Below are positions 40,806 through 43,573 of a DNA stretch of 43,573 bases, one piece after another. The DNA comes from an uncultured Ferrovum sp. (lineage in GTDB: Bacteria > Pseudomonadota > Gammaproteobacteria > Burkholderiales > Ferrovaceae). Each line of letters opens with the position of its first letter. The stretch's first letter is position 1. Where the stretch lies: positions 1 to 43,573 of the forward strand of contig CAIPBT010000021.1 of the NCBI GenBank assembly GCA_903863375.1, in the 5' to 3' direction. The notes under the pieces were generated by a model, which was not told the DNA's origin, did no database searches, and saw only the letters and a program-made list of their open reading frames with translations. A program made the translations under genes and the position numbers.

Positions 40806-41885
40806 TCAGAGGGCAGTCAGGGCCGGGTAGTCGATGTAACCACCCGCCTGGCCACCATAGAACGTTTCGGGGTGCTGGGGGTTGAGGGGCGCGCCGAGCA
40901 GCAGGCGCGTGACCAGGTCGGGGTTGGCAATGTAGTCCTTTCCGAATGCCACAGCATCGATCGCTCCGCTGGCAATCGCGTTGCTGGCGCGCTGGGCGTC
41001 ATAGGCGTGATTCGCAATGTAGACGCCACCGAACGCCCGTCGCAGGGCGAGATAGTCGACACGCCCCACCGCACCACCGGTCATGTCGCCTTCCACCACG
41101 TGCAGGTAGGCCAGTCCCGCCGATTTCGCCAGTGCCACCACGTGCTCGAACAGTGCCTGCGGTGCGCTGTCTTCCACATCGTTGAACCGGCCTTCCGGGG
41201 AAATCCGCACACCGGTGCGGCCAGCGCCCACCCGCGCGGTGACGGCTGCGATAACCTCTGCCAGGAAGCGCGCGCGGTTCTCGATCGAGCCGCCGTACTG
41301 ATCGGTGCGCTGGTTGGATTTGTCGCAGAGGAACTGGTCAATCAGATAGCCATTGGCGGCATGGATTTCTACGCCGTCAAAGCCGGCATCCATGGCGTGA
41401 CCCGCAGCCGTGGCGTACTGCGCCACGATGCCGGCAATTTCCTCGGTCTCCAGCGCGCGCGGCGTTTCCAGATCCACCGGGCCTTCGGTGGTATAGGCCT
41501 GACCGGCTGGCTTGATGGCAGACGGTGCCACAGGCAGACCATGGTTAGGCTGGAAGCTGCGGTGCGAGATGCGACCGACATGCCACAACTGCAGCACGAT
41601 CCGGCCACCGTTGGCATGGACAGCGTCCGTCACACGCTTCCAGCCGGCAACCTGCTCGGCGGAATGGATGCCAGGGGTGAGGATGTAGCCTTGGCCTTCC
41701 GGGCAGATTTGTGTGGCTTCACTGATGATCAGGCCCGCGGTCGCGCGTTGCGCGTAGTACAGCGCGGCGATGGCCTGTGGCACGTTGCCGGCCCCGGCAC
41801 GACTGCGCGTCAGTGGTGCCATCAGCACGCGATTGGGCAGATGCAGGTCGCCAACGGTCAAGGGGGTAAACAGGGTAGCGGTCAT
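40806..41885 (-). CDS. Alkene reductase, Old Yellow Enzyme family (NemA-like)
   Basis: A 359-aa FMN flavoprotein that reduces activated C=C bonds or nitro compounds with NAD(P)H. The TIM barrel opens with LFTPLTVGDLHLPNRVLMAP (residues ~5-24). Other marks are GLIISEATQI, QLWHVGRISHRSFQP (~99-113), DGVEIHAANGYLIDQFL (~172-188; H-x-x-N binds the substrate) and RTDQYGGSIENRARF (~197-211). The C-terminal F-G-K-x-Y-I-A-N-P-D-L is typical. ATG 41885 has GGAG 9 nt upstream; the open frame to 42125 is non-conserved. It is in the classical electrophile-reducing group. Confidence 0.94.
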   Translation of the reverse strand: MTATLFTPLTVGDLHLPNRVLMAPLTRSRAGAGNVPQAIAALYYAQRATAGLIISEATQICPEGQGYILTPGIHSAEQVAGWKRVTDAVHANGGRIVLQLWHVGRISHRSFQPNHGLPVAPSAIKPAGQAYTTEGPVDLETPRALETEEIAGIVAQYATAAGHAMDAGFDGVEIHAANGYLIDQFLCDKSNQRTDQYGGSIENRARFLAEVIAAVTARVGAGRTGVRISPEGRFNDVEDSAPQALFEHVVALAKSAGLAYLHVVEGDMTGGAVGRVDYLALRRAFGGVYIANHAYDAQRASNAIASGAIDAVAFGKDYIANPDLVTRLLLGAPLNPQHPETFYGGQAGGYIDYPALTAL

Positions 41886-42090
41886 CAAAAAACACTCCAG
41901 GGTGGATAACGCAAAGCGGGAGCGTTCGCTGCGCAAACACTCCCGTCGTTTTTTATATGGGGGCAGTTTGCCGCATTTAAAGATCGTGCGGACTGCAATG
42001 ATGCGGTGCCGCAGGCGGTTGCGTCCTGCGAGGATGCTGCGGGGGGCGCCTTCACGCAACCGGTCATTGTTCAGCGCTGGCGGAAGACTG

Positions 42091-42408
42091 TTATCCAGGG
42101 ATGGGCGCGTCATCCGGGCAGACAATCCGCAGGGCGTGATGGATGGCGACCAGTTGCCAGGTCAGCGCGCCCAGGGCACCCAGTAGGTAGATCTGTTGTG
42201 CCAGAAGGTCAGAAGAGGTGACGGTTGCGGCATCGCCTTGCCGCAGGATCCACATGGCCAGTGCCACACCAACCGTGGCAAGGGAAGCGCTGATTGCACA
42301 GGCACGCCATGATCGTGTGCTTTCGTCGAGATTCGCGCGGGGTATTTGCCGCACCGTCGCAACGGAAAGCATGGCGATCGCGAGGCAGAGCAGGGAGGGG
42401 GTGTTCAT
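42091..42408 (-). CDS. Small integral membrane protein, unknown function
   Basis: A 105-aa protein that I do not recognise. Three hydrophobic segments are apparent: LLCLAIAMLSVATV (residues ~6-19), ACAISASLATVGVALAMWIL (~35-54) and QQIYLLGALGALTWQLVAI (~70-88). The ATG at 42408 (MNTPSLLCLA) has AAGGAAA about 9 nt upstream, a credible ribosome site. The frame extends to 42480, but that adds only polar non-conserved sequence. It stands alone: the alkene reductase start is 205 bp downstream on the same strand, and upstream is the gene-poor region before the rRNA operon. Confidence 0.6.
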   Translation of the reverse strand: MNTPSLLCLAIAMLSVATVRQIPRANLDESTRSWRACAISASLATVGVALAMWILRQGDAATVTSSDLLAQQIYLLGALGALTWQLVAIHHALRIVCPDDAPIPG

Positions 42409-42840
42409 GGCACAGGTTTCCTTCAAGATCATGGCGGGTATGGTGCGAGTGCTTAGCCCGCCGTGCGCGCCCTGGCTCACCGTTGTTGGGTAGGGGGAGA
42501 GGGGGGGGGCAGTCGCGGTGACGGGCCGGCTCCCTTGAACCTAGGCCATGGGTTGGCACGCGTTCGTGACGATCTGTGTCCACTGCGTCCCCCGCGCCCT
42601 TTTGATCCGCCATCCCCCCGTGCTCGGTCGGATCCTCATCCGTTTTTATGGGTTCTGCCGCCAGCTGCAGGCGGTGCTGCGCGGAGTCACAGCCGAGATT
42701 TTGGCTGCTGGTGCGTCTGACGGATCCGGACTGGATGGCGGCTACATCGCATGACAGTGCCACGACAGCGTCTCTGGGTCTGTGCTTAACCTCTTAAATT
42801 TAAGGTGTTATTTTGGGCGTCTGCGCGAATCCTGGTGGTG
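42409..42840. other. Gene-poor region before the rRNA operon
   Basis: About 430 bp with no gene I can support. It contains a G-rich tract (nine Gs at 42511-42519) and short unsupported open frames on both strands. The last 60 bp turn sharply AT-rich, with the perfect palindrome CTTAAATTTAAG at 42793-42804 about 77 bp before the rRNA promoter -35 box. Confidence 0.6.
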
Positions 42841-42880
42841 GGTTGGGAAAGGACTGTGAAAGAAATATGCGGACAGGGTG

Positions 42881-42909
42881 TTGACAGCACCCTGGGCCAA
42901 CGCTAAAGT
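42881..42909 (+). promoter_or_regulatory. rRNA operon promoter (sigma-70 type)
   Basis: TTGACA (42881-42886) and TAAAGT (42904-42909) are separated by exactly 17 bp. This is a near-consensus housekeeping promoter about 220 bp before mature 16S rRNA, the usual leader distance. Transcription should start near 42916. An AT-rich tract further upstream (42793-42815) contains a palindrome. Confidence 0.85.
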
Positions 42910-42955
42910 TGCGGTCTTTCGTCGCCGCAATAAAGCCTTCCGGGGCTGCAGCGAC

Positions 42956-42967
42956 TGCTCTTTAACA
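42956..42967 (+). promoter_or_regulatory. boxA-like antitermination element in the rRNA leader
   Basis: TGCTCTTTAACA matches the rRNA boxA consensus and lies about 40 nt after the predicted transcription start. It should recruit Nus factors to the 16S leader transcript. Confidence 0.8.
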
Positions 42968-43128
42968 AGACAATCAACCGATAGGTGTGGGTGCTGCGGG
43001 ACGGCTGTATGGCTGTCCGGGACAGAAATGTTTAGCAGTACTCACACAGAAGTAAATTTCCGTTAGGAATCTTTTGAGTGAGGGTGCCAGGGGTTTTCGG
43101 ACCTTGTGGTGCCAACTTGCAGTGATTG

Positions 43129-43573
<445 letters not shown>

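Noticed and set aside
42548-42754. A 68-codon plus-strand ORF before the rRNA operon
   Set aside because: It has no ribosome site and no similarity that I recognise, and it ends in low-complexity sequence.
42793-42804. Palindrome CTTAAATTTAAG as a separate regulatory site
   Set aside because: AT-rich self-complementary stretches arise easily, and it may simply be part of an upstream AT-rich promoter region; I mention it only in the intergenic entry.

Overview
The window comes from a high-G+C betaproteobacterium. The right end carries the first ~445 nt of a 16S rRNA gene whose 5' sequence is typical of Betaproteobacteria, preceded by a strong rRNA promoter and a boxA-like element. The proteins (glucokinase-RpiR fusion, LysR regulators, PuuD-type urate oxidation) fit that class. 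I do not assign a genus. No insertion sequence, prophage, CRISPR array or tRNA was seen.

Left part (1-7693): a partial glutathione S-transferase diverges from a LysR regulator. On the minus strand follow a class I/II aminotransferase, a glucokinase/RpiR fusion whose ATP-binding motif looks degenerate, a short remnant of an alpha-amylase-type C-terminal domain, and a GH31 alpha-glucosidase. A small cysteine-cluster (YkgJ-like) gene diverges from the glucosidase.

Vitamin B12 block (7765-14132): a cobalamin riboswitch leads an operon of tightly overlapping genes for an outer-membrane TonB-dependent receptor, a TonB protein, a BtuC-type permease, a BtuD-type ATPase and a BtuF-type periplasmic binding protein. 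The receptor's leader peptide contains seven tandem 18-bp units encoding hexapeptides. The DNA-repair nuclease pair sbcD-sbcC follows.

Purine block (18604-40227, about 22 kb): this is a nearly self-contained route from external purines to glyoxylate and urea. It holds a LysR regulator, uraD, uraH and puuD (urate to allantoin); an adenine-deaminase-like gene and a BMP-type purine/nucleoside binding protein; a cytidine-deaminase-fold guanine deaminase; xanthine dehydrogenase xdhABC; a two-domain ABC ATPase with two permeases; an 8-oxoguanine-deaminase-like amidohydrolase and an amidohydrolase-type guanine deaminase; a Tsx-like outer-membrane channel; and, on the opposite strand, puuE, alc and allA (allantoin to ureidoglycolate to glyoxylate) followed by an unknown lipoprotein. 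Candidate operators lie in four of its control regions.

Right part (40253-43573): a group II truncated haemoglobin and an Old Yellow Enzyme alkene reductase with a perfect inverted repeat between them, a small membrane protein, a gene-poor stretch, and the start of an rRNA operon.
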